Positions 1 through 8,633 of a stretch of 64,000 nucleotides of DNA are shown here, in pieces. How positions within the stretch are numbered: position 1 is the first letter of the stretch; each line of letters opens with the position of its first letter. The DNA comes from Microbacterium sp. LWO14-1.2 (GTDB lineage: Bacteria; Actinomycetota; Actinomycetes; Actinomycetales; Microbacteriaceae), in NCBI RefSeq assembly GCF_038397715.1, contig NZ_CP151633.1, forward strand, positions 806,001-870,000. The letters run 5' to 3'. Position numbers and translations under genes: made by a program. The notes below the pieces were generated by a model. It was not told the DNA's origin. It saw only the letters and a list, made by a program, of their open reading frames with translations, and did not search any database.

Positions 1-978
1 TCGCGCGTGTTCTACGTCGACGTGCTCGGCCTGTACGTGACGGAGGAGGACGACGAGGCGATCTACCTGCGCTCGACCGAGGAGTTCATCCACCACAACC
101 TCGTCCTGCGCAAGGGCCCGGTCGCGGCGGTCGCCGCGTTCTCGTACCGCGTGCGCTCTGCCGAGGACCTCGACCTCGCCGTCGCGTTCTACTCGGAGCT
201 CGGCTGCGACGTGCGCCGCAACCCGGAGGGCTTCGTGAAGGGCGTCGGCGATTCGGTGCGCGTCGTCGACCCGCTCGGCTTCCCGATCGAGTTCTTCCAC
301 CGGTCGGACCACGTCGAGCGGATGTCGTGGCGGTACGACCTGCACATCCCCGGCGAGCTCGTCCGCCTCGACCACTTCAACCAGGTCACGCCTGACGTGC
401 CGCGCGCCGTGAAGTTCATGCAGGACCTCGGATTCCGCGTCACGGAGGACATCCAGGACGACGAGGGCACGGTCTACGCGGCCTGGATGCGGCGCAAACC
501 CACCGTGCACGACACGGCCATGACCGGCGGCGACGGACCCCGCATGCACCACGTGTGCTTCGCGACCCACGAGAAGCACAACATCCTCGCGATCTGCGAC
601 AAGCTGGGCGCTCTGCGGCGGTCCGACGCGATCGAGCGCGGGCCGGGCCGCCACGGGGTGAGCAACGCGTTCTACCTGTACCTGCGCGACCCCGACGGGC
701 ACCGCGTCGAGGTCTACACGCAGGACTACTACACGGGCGACCCCGACAACCCCGTGATCACGTGGGACGTGCACGACAATCAGCGTCGCGACTGGTGGGG
801 CAACCCGGTCGTGCCCTCCTGGTACACCGACGCCTCGCTCGTTCTCGACCTCGACGGCAACCCGCAGCCGGTCGTCGCGCGCACCGACAGCTCGGAGATG
901 GCCGTGACGATCGGCGCCGACGGCTTCTCGTACACGCGCGCCGACGAGGGCGAGAAGAAGCTCGGCAACCAGCTGTAA
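1..978 (+). CDS. hpaD: 3,4-dihydroxyphenylacetate 2,3-dioxygenase (5' truncated)
   Basis: Extradiol ring-cleaving dioxygenase of the vicinal-oxygen-chelate type that opens homoprotocatechuate in 4-hydroxyphenylacetate breakdown. The frame is already open at base 1, so the N-terminus is missing; about 325 residues remain, close to full length for the family. Two VOC repeats can be followed. The likely Fe/Mn ligands, counted from base 7, are a His in LDHFNQV (about residue 123), a His in MHHVCF (about 181-182) and a Glu in HRVEVY (about 235). hpaH follows 10 bp downstream and hpaI overlaps hpaH, which fixes the pathway. The assignment to HpaD rather than another catechol dioxygenase leans on that context. 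Confidence 0.88.
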   Translation, partial: SRVFYVDVLGLYVTEEDDEAIYLRSTEEFIHHNLVLRKGPVAAVAAFSYRVRSAEDLDLAVAFYSELGCDVRRNPEGFVKGVGDSVRVVDPLGFPIEFFHRSDHVERMSWRYDLHIPGELVRLDHFNQVTPDVPRAVKFMQDLGFRVTEDIQDDEGTVYAAWMRRKPTVHDTAMTGGDGPRMHHVCFATHEKHNILAICDKLGALRRSDAIERGPGRHGVSNAFYLYLRDPDGHRVEVYTQDYYTGDPDNPVITWDVHDNQRRDWWGNPVVPSWYTDASLVLDLDGNPQPVVARTDSSEMAVTIGADGFSYTRADEGEKKLGNQL

Positions 979-988
979 GGGGACACGG

Positions 989-1774
989 ATGCTCTCTCAC
1001 GACGACATCGCACGGATCGCCGCCGAGCTGGCGGAAGCCGACCGCGCGCACGGCGTCATCCAGCGCATCACCGCGCGCTATCCGGAGGCGACGGTCGAGG
1101 ACTCCTATGCGATCCAGGGCGTGTGGCGCGATGCGCAGATCGCCGCGGGTCGCCGTCTGGTCGGCCGCAAGATCGGCCTGACGTCGAAGGCGATGCAGCA
1201 GGCGACCGGCATCACCGAGCCCGACTACGGCGTCATGTTCGACGACACCGTGTACGAGTCGGGGGCCGAGATCCCGACCGACCACTTCTCGAACGTGCGC
1301 ATCGAGGTGGAACTCGCCTTCGTGTTGAAGACCGCGCTCGAGGGCCCCGACTGCACGCTCGACGACGCACTCGCGGCGATCGACTATGCCGTCCCCGCCC
1401 TCGAAGTGCTCAATTCGCACATCGAGCTCGAAGGGCGCACGATCGTCGACACGATCAGCGACAACGCGGCGTACGGGGCGATGGTGCTCGGCACCGAGCG
1501 CCGGAGGCCGGACGAGATCGACCTGCGCTGGGTGCCCGGCGTGCTGTCACGCAACGGAGAGATCGAGGAGACCGGCGTCGCCGCCGGAGTGCTCGGGCAC
1601 CCGGCCACGGGCGTGGCCTGGCTCGCGAACAAGTTCCATCAGCACGGCGCGCGCCTGGAAGCGGGCGAGATCATCCTGGCAGGATCGTTCACACGCCCCC
1701 TGTGGGTGTCGCGCGGCGACGAGGTGCTGTGCGACTACGGACCGATGGGAACCATCACATGCCGCTTCGTCTAG
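989..1774 (+). CDS. hpaH: 2-oxo-hept-4-ene-1,7-dioate hydratase
   Basis: 261-residue member of the fumarylacetoacetate hydrolase/hydratase fold (MhpD/HpaH group), which adds water to 2-oxo-hept-4-ene-1,7-dioate to give the HpaI aldolase substrate. Family-like stretches include [14 protein letters not shown] near residue 58, [10 protein letters not shown] near 76, [10 protein letters not shown] near 106 and GAMVLG near 160. The ATG is preceded by an AAGGGG Shine-Dalgarno-like stretch just after the hpaD stop. The 3' end overlaps the hpaI start by 16 nt, indicating one operon. Vinylpyruvate hydratases are close relatives; the neighbours favour HpaH. Confidence 0.87.
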   Translation: MLSHDDIARIAAELAEADRAHGVIQRITARYPEATVEDSYAIQGVWRDAQIAAGRRLVGRKIGLTSKAMQQATGITEPDYGVMFDDTVYESGAEIPTDHFSNVRIEVELAFVLKTALEGPDCTLDDALAAIDYAVPALEVLNSHIELEGRTIVDTISDNAAYGAMVLGTERRRPDEIDLRWVPGVLSRNGEIEETGVAAGVLGHPATGVAWLANKFHQHGARLEAGEIILAGSFTRPLWVSRGDEVLCDYGPMGTITCRFV

Positions 1775-2562
1775 ACGCGTCGTTCCGCGAAGCCCTCACG
1801 GGATCACCCCGTCCCCTGATCGGGATGTGGGCGTGCTCGGGCAGTCCGCTCGTCACCGAGGTCGCCGCGGGATCCGGGCTGGACTGGCTGCTGATCGACA
1901 TGGAGCACTCGGCGAACACGCTCGAGTCCACCCTGGTGCAGCTGCAGGTCGTCGCGGCGTATCCGATCACACCCGTCGTGCGGGTGCCGTCGAACGACCC
2001 CGTGTCGATCAAGCAGGTGCTGGATCTCGGCGCGCAGAACATCATCGTGCCGATGGTGTCGTCCGCCCAAGAGGCCCGCGCGGCCGTCGCCGCCACCCGC
2101 TATCCGCCCGACGGCGTCCGCGGCGTCGGCAGCGCGCTCGCCCGCAGCGCCCGGTGGAATCGCGTCGACGGATACCTCCGCGACTCCTCCCGGCACACCT
2201 CGCTCACGGTGCAGATCGAGACCGCGGCGGGCGTCGCCGCGGCATCCGAGATCGCAGCCGTCGACGGAGTGGATGCCGTCTTCGTCGGCCCGTCCGACCT
2301 GTCGGCCTCGATGGGACTGCTCGGTCAGCAGACGCATCCCGACGTGGTCGCCGCCGTCGAGAGCGTGTTCGCGGCCGTGCGGGCGGCGGGGAAGCCGGTC
2401 GGCGTGAACGCGTTCGATCCGACCGCCGCTGATGCGTACATCGCCGCCGGCGCCGCCTTCGTCGCGGTCGGCGCCGACGTGGCACTCCTCGCCCGCGCGT
2501 CCGAGGCTCTCGCCGCGCGGTTCATCCCGGCATCCGACGGCTCCGACCGCGCGAGCTACTGA
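1759..2562 (+). CDS. hpaI: 4-hydroxy-2-oxoheptanedioate aldolase
   Basis: 267-residue class II HpcH/HpaI aldolase, cleaving 4-hydroxy-2-oxoheptanedioate to pyruvate and succinic semialdehyde, the last ring-fission step of the pathway. Visible family landmarks are DWLLIDMEHS near residue 40, the LDLGAQNIIVPMV strand (VPMV includes the phosphate/pyruvate-side loop), VQIETAAG with the metal-binding Glu, and VDAVFVGPSDLSASMG with the metal-binding Asp. The ATG at 1759 lies inside the end of hpaH in another frame; earlier in-frame codons translate to Arg-rich non-homologous sequence and are not used. It is the last hpa gene in the window. Confidence 0.9.
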   Translation: MPLRLDASFREALTGSPRPLIGMWACSGSPLVTEVAAGSGLDWLLIDMEHSANTLESTLVQLQVVAAYPITPVVRVPSNDPVSIKQVLDLGAQNIIVPMVSSAQEARAAVAATRYPPDGVRGVGSALARSARWNRVDGYLRDSSRHTSLTVQIETAAGVAAASEIAAVDGVDAVFVGPSDLSASMGLLGQQTHPDVVAAVESVFAAVRAAGKPVGVNAFDPTAADAYIAAGAAFVAVGADVALLARASEALAARFIPASDGSDRASY

Positions 2563-2570
2563 TCAGTCCT

Positions 2571-2629
2571 TTCGAATCGCGCGAATCGCACTTTCGGCAG
2601 GTCCACAGTCGCCATTCGCGCGATTCGAA
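2571..2629. promoter_or_regulatory. Perfect 16-bp inverted repeat (terminator or operator)
   Basis: The arm TTCGAATCGCGCGAAT (2571-2586) is repeated in perfect inverted orientation at 2614-2629, with a 27-nt spacer. It starts 8 nt after the hpaI stop and ends 16 nt before the predicted -10 box of the next transcript, so its right arm covers the -35 zone. There is no T-run. It could end hpa transcription or act as an operator for the MFS gene; the sequence alone does not decide. Confidence 0.55.
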
Positions 2630-2657
2630 GTCGGCCGGCCGGTGCCAGGATGGTCTG

Positions 2658-2684
2658 ATGCACACGAGTGACCCCGCGCGATGA
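2658..2684 (+). CDS. Eight-codon leaderless upstream ORF coupled to the MFS gene
   Basis: ATG at 2658 opens an 8-residue frame (MHTSDPAR) whose TGA overlaps the ATG of the MFS gene as ATGA at 2681-2684. The hexamer CAGGAT at 2646-2651 sits exactly 6 nt before this ATG, the spacing seen at several leaderless genes here. The MFS start itself has no clear Shine-Dalgarno sequence, so translation could reach it by termination-reinitiation. Expression is inferred, not shown. Confidence 0.35.
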   Translation: MHTSDPAR

Positions 2685-3907
2685 TCCGCGCTCTCGCCGC
2701 GATGCAGGACCGTGGATTCCGCTGGTTCTTCCTCGCCCGCGCGATCACGATGATCACCGGGTCGATGTCGTCGATCGCGCTCGCGTTCGCGGTGCTCGAG
2801 ATCGACAACGACCCGCAGTCGCTGTCTCTCGTGCTCGCCGCTTTCACGCTCAGCAACGTCGTCTTCCTGCTGTTCGGCGGCGTCGTGGCCGACCGTCTGC
2901 CTCGGGCGCTCATCATCCAGTCCTGCTACGTGATCGACATCGTCAGCATCGGCGCGATGGCCGCCCTGCTGTTCACCAGCACGGCGACCATCCCGCTGCT
3001 CGCGCTGCTCTCCGTGCTCAACGGCGCGTCGACCGCGTTCGTGCTCCCGGCGATGCAGGGCATCATCCCGCAGCTGACCACGCCGGAGCACCTGCAGCAG
3101 GCCAATGCGATGTTGTCCTTCGTGCGTTCGGCGACCACCATCGGCGGACCCATCATCGCCGGCATCGTCGTCGCCACCGCCGGCCCCGCCTGGGTCATGG
3201 TCGCGCAGGCCGTCGCGTGGGCCGTCGCGATCCCGATCCTCGCGATGGTGCGACTCCCTCCCCCCGTGCACGGGGGCGGCACCTCCCTGTTCCACGACCT
3301 CCGTGTCGGCTGGCAGGAGTTCTCGAGCCGCACCTGGCTGTGGACGATCGTCGTGGCGTTCATGATCATGAACGCCATCCACATCGGAGCCTGGGGCGTC
3401 GTCGGCCCCTACATCGCGAAGAACGACGACCGGCTCGGCGTCGCCGGGTGGGGGTGGGTGGTGAGCGCCGAGGGCCTCGGCATCCTCCTCATGACGCTGG
3501 TGCTGATGTGGTTCCCACTGAAGCGCCCCCTGCGGTACGGCATGATCGGCATGGCGACGTTCGCGATCCCCCTCACTGTGCTCGGCGTCCACCCCGCCGT
3601 GGTGCTCCTCGCGATCGCCGCGTTCGTCGCGGGAGCGGGCGCCGAGGTCTTCAGCACCGGATGGAACGTCGCCATGATGGAGAACGTGCCGGGCGACAAG
3701 CTCTCGCGCGTCTACAGCTACGACATGCTCGGCAGCTACGTGGTGCTGCCCGTCGGCACCCTCGTCTACGGCTGGCTCGTCTCGCACAGCGACGTCGTCA
3801 CCGTGCTCATCTGGTCGGGGACCGCATACGCCGTGATCGCCCTGCTCGCCCTCGCGGTGCCGAGCGTCTGGCGCATGGGTCGGCCCGCCGAAGCACTCGG
3901 CAGCTGA
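2681..3907 (+). CDS. MFS transporter (EntS/drug-exporter-like)
   Basis: 408-residue integral membrane protein of the major facilitator superfamily with about 12 hydrophobic segments. The MFS loop-2/3 signature is visible as GGVVADRLPRA near residue 67. The fold resembles MFS_3/EntS-type exporters. The ATG overlaps the TGA of a short upstream ORF (ATGA). Substrate is unknown; location after hpaI could hint at aromatic efflux, but the inverted repeat and own promoter upstream suggest a separate transcription unit. Confidence 0.8.
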   Translation: MIRALAAMQDRGFRWFFLARAITMITGSMSSIALAFAVLEIDNDPQSLSLVLAAFTLSNVVFLLFGGVVADRLPRALIIQSCYVIDIVSIGAMAALLFTSTATIPLLALLSVLNGASTAFVLPAMQGIIPQLTTPEHLQQANAMLSFVRSATTIGGPIIAGIVVATAGPAWVMVAQAVAWAVAIPILAMVRLPPPVHGGGTSLFHDLRVGWQEFSSRTWLWTIVVAFMIMNAIHIGAWGVVGPYIAKNDDRLGVAGWGWVVSAEGLGILLMTLVLMWFPLKRPLRYGMIGMATFAIPLTVLGVHPAVVLLAIAAFVAGAGAEVFSTGWNVAMMENVPGDKLSRVYSYDMLGSYVVLPVGTLVYGWLVSHSDVVTVLIWSGTAYAVIALLALAVPSVWRMGRPAEALGS

Positions 3908-3953
3908 CCCAGCGGGTTGGCGGATTCATAGCAATCCGGGTGAGACTGTGAGC

Positions 3954-4673
3954 ATGACCTTCGCCGCGCTCCAGCCCCTCGCCGACCGTGCCGCACTGTT
4001 CACCGCCCTCCGTCAGGACGCCCTGGCGCAGGAGCTCGAGAAGCTCGGCGACAACCGCTGGGATGCCGACATGGCCGCCGGCACGATCACGTTCACGTCG
4101 AACGCCGATCCGGCACGCCAGCTCGTCGCCCGCGCGCACCTCGTCGCCACGATCGCCCCCGGACCCCGCTCGCTGCTCTGGGCATGGGCGCACCCGCAGG
4201 GCGATGCCGCGGGGATCGCGGCCCAGCTGCGGGACTACGGCACCGAGCACGGCATCCCCGCGCTCAGCGACGCCGAGCTCCCCTTCCCCGCCGACGCCGG
4301 GGGCGACGAGTGGATCGCCTCGGCGGGCCACACCGTCGGAGCGGTCGCGGTCGAGCTGACCGGCCGCTCGCCGTACTACGTGGCCCCGGTGGGTGGCGGG
4401 ACCTCCGCGGTGTTCCTCCTCGACGCCCCGATCGCACCGCTCACGGTCGCGTCCGCCGCGATCGCGCTCCCCCGTATCCTGTCGGGCCTCGCTCTTCCCG
4501 ACGCACGCACCTCGGTGTGGGACGCCGCTCGCCTCGCCGGCTGGAACCTCAGCTGGACGGACGAGTCGTTCTCGGGCGCGACGGTGACCGACTCCAGCGG
4601 CTCGGCGACGTTCCGCTTCGACGACCAGGCGCGCATCGCGAACATCGAGAGCAGCCTGCAGCCCCAGGGCTAG
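3954..4673 (+). CDS. DUF6882-like hypothetical protein
   Basis: Soluble protein of about 239 residues with no signal peptide. The stretch GPRSLLWAWAHPQG near residue 70 resembles the LWAWA core typical of the actinobacterial DUF6882 family, whose function is unknown to me. ATG 3954 is preferred over GTG 3948 because GAGACT at 3942-3947 is 6 nt upstream, matching the leaderless spacing used by other genes here. It converges on folD, with a strong hairpin between them. Family assignment is from memory of the motif only. Confidence 0.6.
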   Translation: MTFAALQPLADRAALFTALRQDALAQELEKLGDNRWDADMAAGTITFTSNADPARQLVARAHLVATIAPGPRSLLWAWAHPQGDAAGIAAQLRDYGTEHGIPALSDAELPFPADAGGDEWIASAGHTVGAVAVELTGRSPYYVAPVGGGTSAVFLLDAPIAPLTVASAAIALPRILSGLALPDARTSVWDAARLAGWNLSWTDESFSGATVTDSSGSATFRFDDQARIANIESSLQPQG

Positions 4674-4728
4674 GTCGAACGACTCGGCCGGGCGTCCGAC
4701 AGCTGACCCGCGCGTCGCACACATGCAG

Positions 4729-4765
4729 CGGTGTCGCAGGAATCCGGAGAATCCCTGCGACACCG
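4729..4765. terminator. Bidirectional terminator hairpin
   Basis: Perfect 12-bp stem CGGTGTCGCAGG (4729-4740) and its complement (4754-4765), 13-nt loop, lying between the convergent DUF6882-like gene and folD. No long U-tract, as is common in high-GC actinobacteria. Confidence 0.7.
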
Positions 4766-4791
4766 AAGCTGATCTGCGACCGTAGCGCCTG

Positions 4792-5670
4792 TCAGGCCAA
4801 CCGCTCCGCGGCCTCCACCACGTTCGTCATGAGCAGCGCGACCGTCATCGGCCCCACGCCACCCGGGTTCGGCGACACCCAGCCCGCGACCTCGGCCACG
4901 TCGGGGTGCACGTCGCCGAAGACGAGGTTCTTGCCCGTCTCGGGGTCGGTCTCGCGCGTCACGCCCACGTCGAGCACCGCTGCGCCCGGCTTGACGTCCT
5001 CGGCGCGGATGAGGTGCTTCACCCCGGCGGCGGCCACGATCACGTCGGCCTCACGCAGGTAGCGCGGCATGTCGACCGTGCCCGTGTGCGTCAGCGTGAC
5101 GGTGGCGTTCAGGTCGCGGCGCGTCAGCAGCAGCCCGATCGAACGACCGATCGTCACGCCGCGGCCGACGACGACCACGTGCTTGCCCTTCAGGTCGTAG
5201 TCGTTGCGCAGCAGCAGCTCGATCACTCCGCGCGGCGTGCACGGCAGCGGGGTGTGGATCGGGCTGTTGACGTTGAGCACGAGGCGCCCCAGGTTGGTGG
5301 GGTGCAGGCCGTCGGCATCCTTCGCCGGGTCGATCCGCTCGAGGATCGCGTCGGTGTCGATGTGCTTCGGCAGCGGCAGCTGCACGATGTAGCCGTGGCA
5401 GCTGTCGTCGGCGTTGAGCTCGTCGATCAGAGCCTCGACGTCGGCCTGCGTCGCATCGGCCGGCAGCTCGCGCTGGATCGAGTTCATGCCGATCGCCTCG
5501 GACTGCCGGTGCTTCATGCCGACGTAGAGCTGGGATGCCGGGTCGGCGCCGACCAGCACCGTGGCGATGCCGGGGACGATCCCCTTCTCCTTCAGCGCGG
5601 CGACCCGCTCGGTGAGCTCGGCCTTGATCGCGGCTGACGCCGCCTTGCCGTCGAGAACGCGAGCGGTCAC
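4792..5670 (-). CDS. folD: Methylene-THF dehydrogenase / methenyl-THF cyclohydrolase
   Basis: 292-residue bifunctional FolD, interconverting 5,10-methylene-THF and 10-formyl-THF with NADP. Seen: [16 protein letters not shown] near residue 46 with the catalytic Tyr and Lys, the substrate loop [10 protein letters not shown] near 100, the NADP motif [14 protein letters not shown] near 163, and the C-terminal [14 protein letters not shown]. The GTG start at 5670 overlaps the glyA TGA by 4 nt (GTGA), so translation is coupled to glyA and expression should follow the ZTP riboswitch upstream. Length and motifs are typical. Confidence 0.96.
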   Translation of the reverse strand: MTARVLDGKAASAAIKAELTERVAALKEKGIVPGIATVLVGADPASQLYVGMKHRQSEAIGMNSIQRELPADATQADVEALIDELNADDSCHGYIVQLPLPKHIDTDAILERIDPAKDADGLHPTNLGRLVLNVNSPIHTPLPCTPRGVIELLLRNDYDLKGKHVVVVGRGVTIGRSIGLLLTRRDLNATVTLTHTGTVDMPRYLREADVIVAAAGVKHLIRAEDVKPGAAVLDVGVTRETDPETGKNLVFGDVHPDVAEVAGWVSPNPGGVGPMTVALLMTNVVEAAERLA

Positions 5671-6941
5671 TGCTGCAGGTCCGGGTACAGCGGGAAGGCG
5701 GCGGCGAGCGCGTCGACCCGAGCGCGGAGCGCCTCGACGTCGGCACCGGGGATGAGCGCCAGAGCGATCACGTCGGCGACCTCGGTGAACTCGGCGTCGC
5801 CGAATCCGCGCGTCGCGAGGGCGGGCGTGCCGATGCGCAGACCCGAGGTCACCATCGGCGGCCGCGGGTCGTTCGGCACCGCGTTGCGGTTCACGGTGAT
5901 GTGGATCTCGTGCAGCAGGTCTTCGGCCTGCTTGCCGTCGAGCTCGGCATCCCGCAGGTCGACCAGCACGAGGTGCACGTCGGTGCCGCCGGAGCGGACG
6001 CCGATGCCGGCATCCTTCACGTCCTGCTGCGACAGACGCTCGGCGATGATCGAGGCCCCGCGGAGGACGCGCTGCTGGCGCTCCGCGAACTCGGGCGTCG
6101 CCGCGAGCTTGAACGCGGTCGCCTTCGCCGCGATCACGTGCATGAGCGGGCCGCCCTGCTGACCGGGGAAGACCGCGGTGTTGATCTTCTTGGCGATGTC
6201 GGCGTCGTTCGTGAGGATGAAGCCCGAGCGGGGGCCGCCGATCGTCTTGTGCACGGTCGACGACACGACGTGTGCGTGCGGCACGGGGTTCGGGTGCAGA
6301 CCGGCGGCGACGAGGCCGGCGAAGTGCGCCATGTCGACCCAGAGCAGCGCTCCGACCTCGTCGGCGATCGCGCGGAATGCCTCGAAGTCGAGGGTGCGGG
6401 GGTACGCCGACCAGCCGGCGATGATGACCTTGGGCTTGTGCTCGAGAGCGAGGCGGCGCACCTCGTCCATGTCGATGACCGAGGTCTCGGGGTTCACGCC
6501 GTAGGCGACGATGTCGTAGAGCCGGCCGGAGAAGTTGATCTTCATGCCGTGCGTGAGGTGGCCGCCCTGGTCGAGCGACAGACCGAGCAGGGTGTCGCCG
6601 GGGCGGGCGATCGCGTGCAGGACGGCGGCGTTCGCCGACGCGCCGGAGTGCGGCTGGACGTTGGCGAACTCGGCGCCGAACAGGTCCTTCGCGCGCTGGA
6701 TCGCGAGCTCCTCGGCGACGTCGACCTCTTCGCAGCCGCCGTAGTAGCGACGGCCGGGGTAGCCCTCGGCGTACTTGTTCGTCAGGACGGAGCCCTGCGA
6801 CTGCAGCACGGAGACGGGCACGAAGTTCTCGGACGCGATCATCTCGAGGAACGTCTGCTGACGGGCGAGCTCGCGGTCGAGTACCTGAGCGATCTCGGGG
6901 TCGACCTCGGCGAGCGGGGCGTTGAAGTAACGGTCGGTCAT
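5667..6941 (-). CDS. glyA: Serine hydroxymethyltransferase
   Basis: 424-residue PLP enzyme converting serine and THF to glycine and 5,10-methylene-THF. Recognisable blocks: [34 protein letters not shown] near the N-terminus and the PLP Lys in [14 protein letters not shown] (near 227). ATG 6941 was chosen over a TTG 21 nt upstream because AGAGGAG lies about 9 nt before it and the protein then begins MTDRYFN, as expected. It shares an operon with folD and is preceded by a ZTP riboswitch, tying one-carbon enzyme synthesis to the purine intermediate ZTP/ZMP. Confidence 0.96.
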   Translation of the reverse strand: MTDRYFNAPLAEVDPEIAQVLDRELARQQTFLEMIASENFVPVSVLQSQGSVLTNKYAEGYPGRRYYGGCEEVDVAEELAIQRAKDLFGAEFANVQPHSGASANAAVLHAIARPGDTLLGLSLDQGGHLTHGMKINFSGRLYDIVAYGVNPETSVIDMDEVRRLALEHKPKVIIAGWSAYPRTLDFEAFRAIADEVGALLWVDMAHFAGLVAAGLHPNPVPHAHVVSSTVHKTIGGPRSGFILTNDADIAKKINTAVFPGQQGGPLMHVIAAKATAFKLAATPEFAERQQRVLRGASIIAERLSQQDVKDAGIGVRSGGTDVHLVLVDLRDAELDGKQAEDLLHEIHITVNRNAVPNDPRPPMVTSGLRIGTPALATRGFGDAEFTEVADVIALALIPGADVEALRARVDALAAAFPLYPDLQQ

Positions 6942-6983
6942 GGTGACATGCTCCTCTGACAACGGAATCGAAGGGTGTTCCTA

Positions 6984-7062
6984 TCGGCCCAGGCGCGCGG
7001 TCGAAGTCCGTGGTCAGTCGCTCCCCGGTGGTAGTCCACCCAGACGCCAGTCGCGACGGTTC
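6984..7062 (-). promoter_or_regulatory. ZTP (pfl) riboswitch aptamer upstream of glyA-folD
   Basis: Read on the minus strand this leader contains, in order, GTCGCGACTGGCG (P1 5' side plus the GGCG pseudoknot half), a GGTGG-ACT-ACCACC hairpin, CGGGGAGCGACTG (P1 3' side), a short linker, and CCGCGCGCCTGGGC, whose CGCC can pair with the GGCG. This is the known pfl/ZTP consensus and pseudoknot plan, and GlyA-FolD is a classic target. The remaining leader shows no U-tract terminator, and the Shine-Dalgarno AGGAG follows within about 35 nt, so translational control is likelier. Confidence 0.9.
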
Positions 7063-7063
7063 G

Positions 7064-7069
7064 AGCATA
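7064..7069 (-). promoter_or_regulatory. -10 box of the glyA promoter
   Basis: TATGCT on the minus strand lies immediately upstream of the ZTP aptamer. The predicted start point at about 7057 would make the RNA begin within the first bases of the aptamer. A -35 element is poor (CCGCCA about 17 nt upstream). Confidence 0.5.
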
Positions 7070-7118
7070 CCGGATCCGCCCTGTCGTGGCGGCGCGTCCG
7101 CAGGGTAGGTTTTTGTTC

Positions 7119-8633
7119 ATGGTCCGTCCTCTTCCCCTCCCTCTGGTCCCCCTCCCCGCCTCCGCCATCGTCGGCGAAGGGCGGATGCCGGTCACCGAGA
7201 GCATGCGAGTCATCGGCGACTCCCCCGCCGCGATCCAGCTGATGGATGCCGTGGCGCACCGCACCGGCATCCGCCTCACCACGACCGACGTCGCCGAGCC
7301 CGGCGCGATCACCCTGCGCGTGGAGTCCGGCGCCGCACCGACGGAGGGATACCGCCTCTCGATCGGGGAGAACCTGCAGATCGTCGGCGGCGACGAGGCG
7401 GGGCTCTTCTACGGCGTGCAGACGCTCCTGCAGCTGCTGACCGAGGAGAGCGGCGTCTGGAGCCTCCCCCGCGTCGAGATCACCGATGCTCCGCGGTTCC
7501 CCCGCCGCGGAGTCATGCTCGACGTCACCCGCCACTTCTTCGACGTGGCCGAGGTCAAGCGCTTCATCGACGAGACCAGCGCGCTCAAGTACAACCACCT
7601 GCACCTGCATCTCAGCGACGACCAGGGCTGGCGCATCCAGATCGACTCGTGGCCGAAGCTCACGGAGCTGTCATCGGCGTCGGCGGCCGACGGCGACCGC
7701 GGCGGCTTCTACACGAAGGACGAGTACCGCGACATCGTGGCGTACGCGGCCGCGCGGCACATGATCGTCATCCCCGAGATCGACCTCCCCGGGCACACGC
7801 ACGCGATCGGCGTCGCCTACCCCGACCTCGTCGAGGAACCCGTGCTCAACGACGCCCTCGTGTCGCAGGCGAAGGAGCTCGATCAGCCGCTCCCCGTGAA
7901 GGGCGAGCCGTACCTCGGCTGGGGTGTCGGCCACTCGAGCGTCCGGATCCACGAGGAGCGCACGTACGACTTCGTGCGCGATGTGATCCGTGAGCTCGTC
8001 GAGCTCACCCCCGGACCGTACATCCACATCGGGGGCGACGAGTCGCTCGGCACTCCGCAGGCCGACTTCGACCTGTTCGCCGAGCGCGCCACCGCCATCG
8101 TGATCGAGGAGGGCCGGATCCCGGTCGCCTGGCACGAGATGGGGTCGGCCGCCGGCATCGCCGAAGGCACCGTCGGCCAGTACTGGGGCATGACGACGCC
8201 CTCCGAGACGCACGCCGCCGAGGCGGCGCGCTTCGTCGAACGCGGCGGAGCGCTCATCGTGTCGGCCGCGGACGCCGCCTACCTCGACATGAAGTACACG
8301 CCCGACTTCCCGCTCGGCCTCACCTGGGCCGCCGTGGTCGACGTGCAGCGCGCGTACTCGTGGGACCCGACCGCCGTGCTCGACGTCCCCGACACCGCGA
8401 TCCTCGGCATCGAGGCGCCGCTGTGGAGCGAGACCACCCGCACCTACGCCGACGTCGAGCAGCTCGTGTTCCCGCGCGCGGCGGCGCTCGCGGAGGTCGC
8501 CTGGTCGCCGCAGGAGGGCGAAGGGCGCGACTGGGAATCGTTCCGCGACCGCATCGCGACGCTCGCACCGGGGTGGCGCGCCCGCGGCGTGAACTTCCAC
8601 GCCTCACCCGAGATCGACTGGGTCGAGCAGTGA
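7119..8633 (+). CDS. Beta-N-acetylhexosaminidase, GH20 (cytoplasmic)
   Basis: 504-residue GH20 enzyme releasing terminal GlcNAc/GalNAc. An N-terminal GH20b-like domain (to about residue 125) is followed by the catalytic barrel: RRGVMLDVTRHFF, HLHLSDDQGWRIQI and the catalytic Asp-Glu pair in YIHIGGDES. No signal peptide is visible, so it should act on imported oligosaccharides. ATG 7119 is chosen because TAGGTT (7106-7111) is 7 nt upstream, predicting a leaderless mRNA divergent from glyA; an in-frame GTG at 7086 lies upstream of that promoter. Its stop overlaps the nagA start (GTGA), linking GlcNAc release to GlcNAc-6-P deacetylation. Confidence 0.92.
   Translation: MVRPLPLPLVPLPASAIVGEGRMPVTESMRVIGDSPAAIQLMDAVAHRTGIRLTTTDVAEPGAITLRVESGAAPTEGYRLSIGENLQIVGGDEAGLFYGVQTLLQLLTEESGVWSLPRVEITDAPRFPRRGVMLDVTRHFFDVAEVKRFIDETSALKYNHLHLHLSDDQGWRIQIDSWPKLTELSSASAADGDRGGFYTKDEYRDIVAYAAARHMIVIPEIDLPGHTHAIGVAYPDLVEEPVLNDALVSQAKELDQPLPVKGEPYLGWGVGHSSVRIHEERTYDFVRDVIRELVELTPGPYIHIGGDESLGTPQADFDLFAERATAIVIEEGRIPVAWHEMGSAAGIAEGTVGQYWGMTTPSETHAAEAARFVERGGALIVSAADAAYLDMKYTPDFPLGLTWAAVVDVQRAYSWDPTAVLDVPDTAILGIEAPLWSETTRTYADVEQLVFPRAAALAEVAWSPQEGEGRDWESFRDRIATLAPGWRARGVNFHASPEIDWVEQ

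Noticed and set aside
6941..6962. Alternative TTG start for glyA adding MSEEHVT
   Set aside because: AGAGGAG sits inside that extension at proper distance from the ATG at 6941, and the family N-terminus matches the shorter form.
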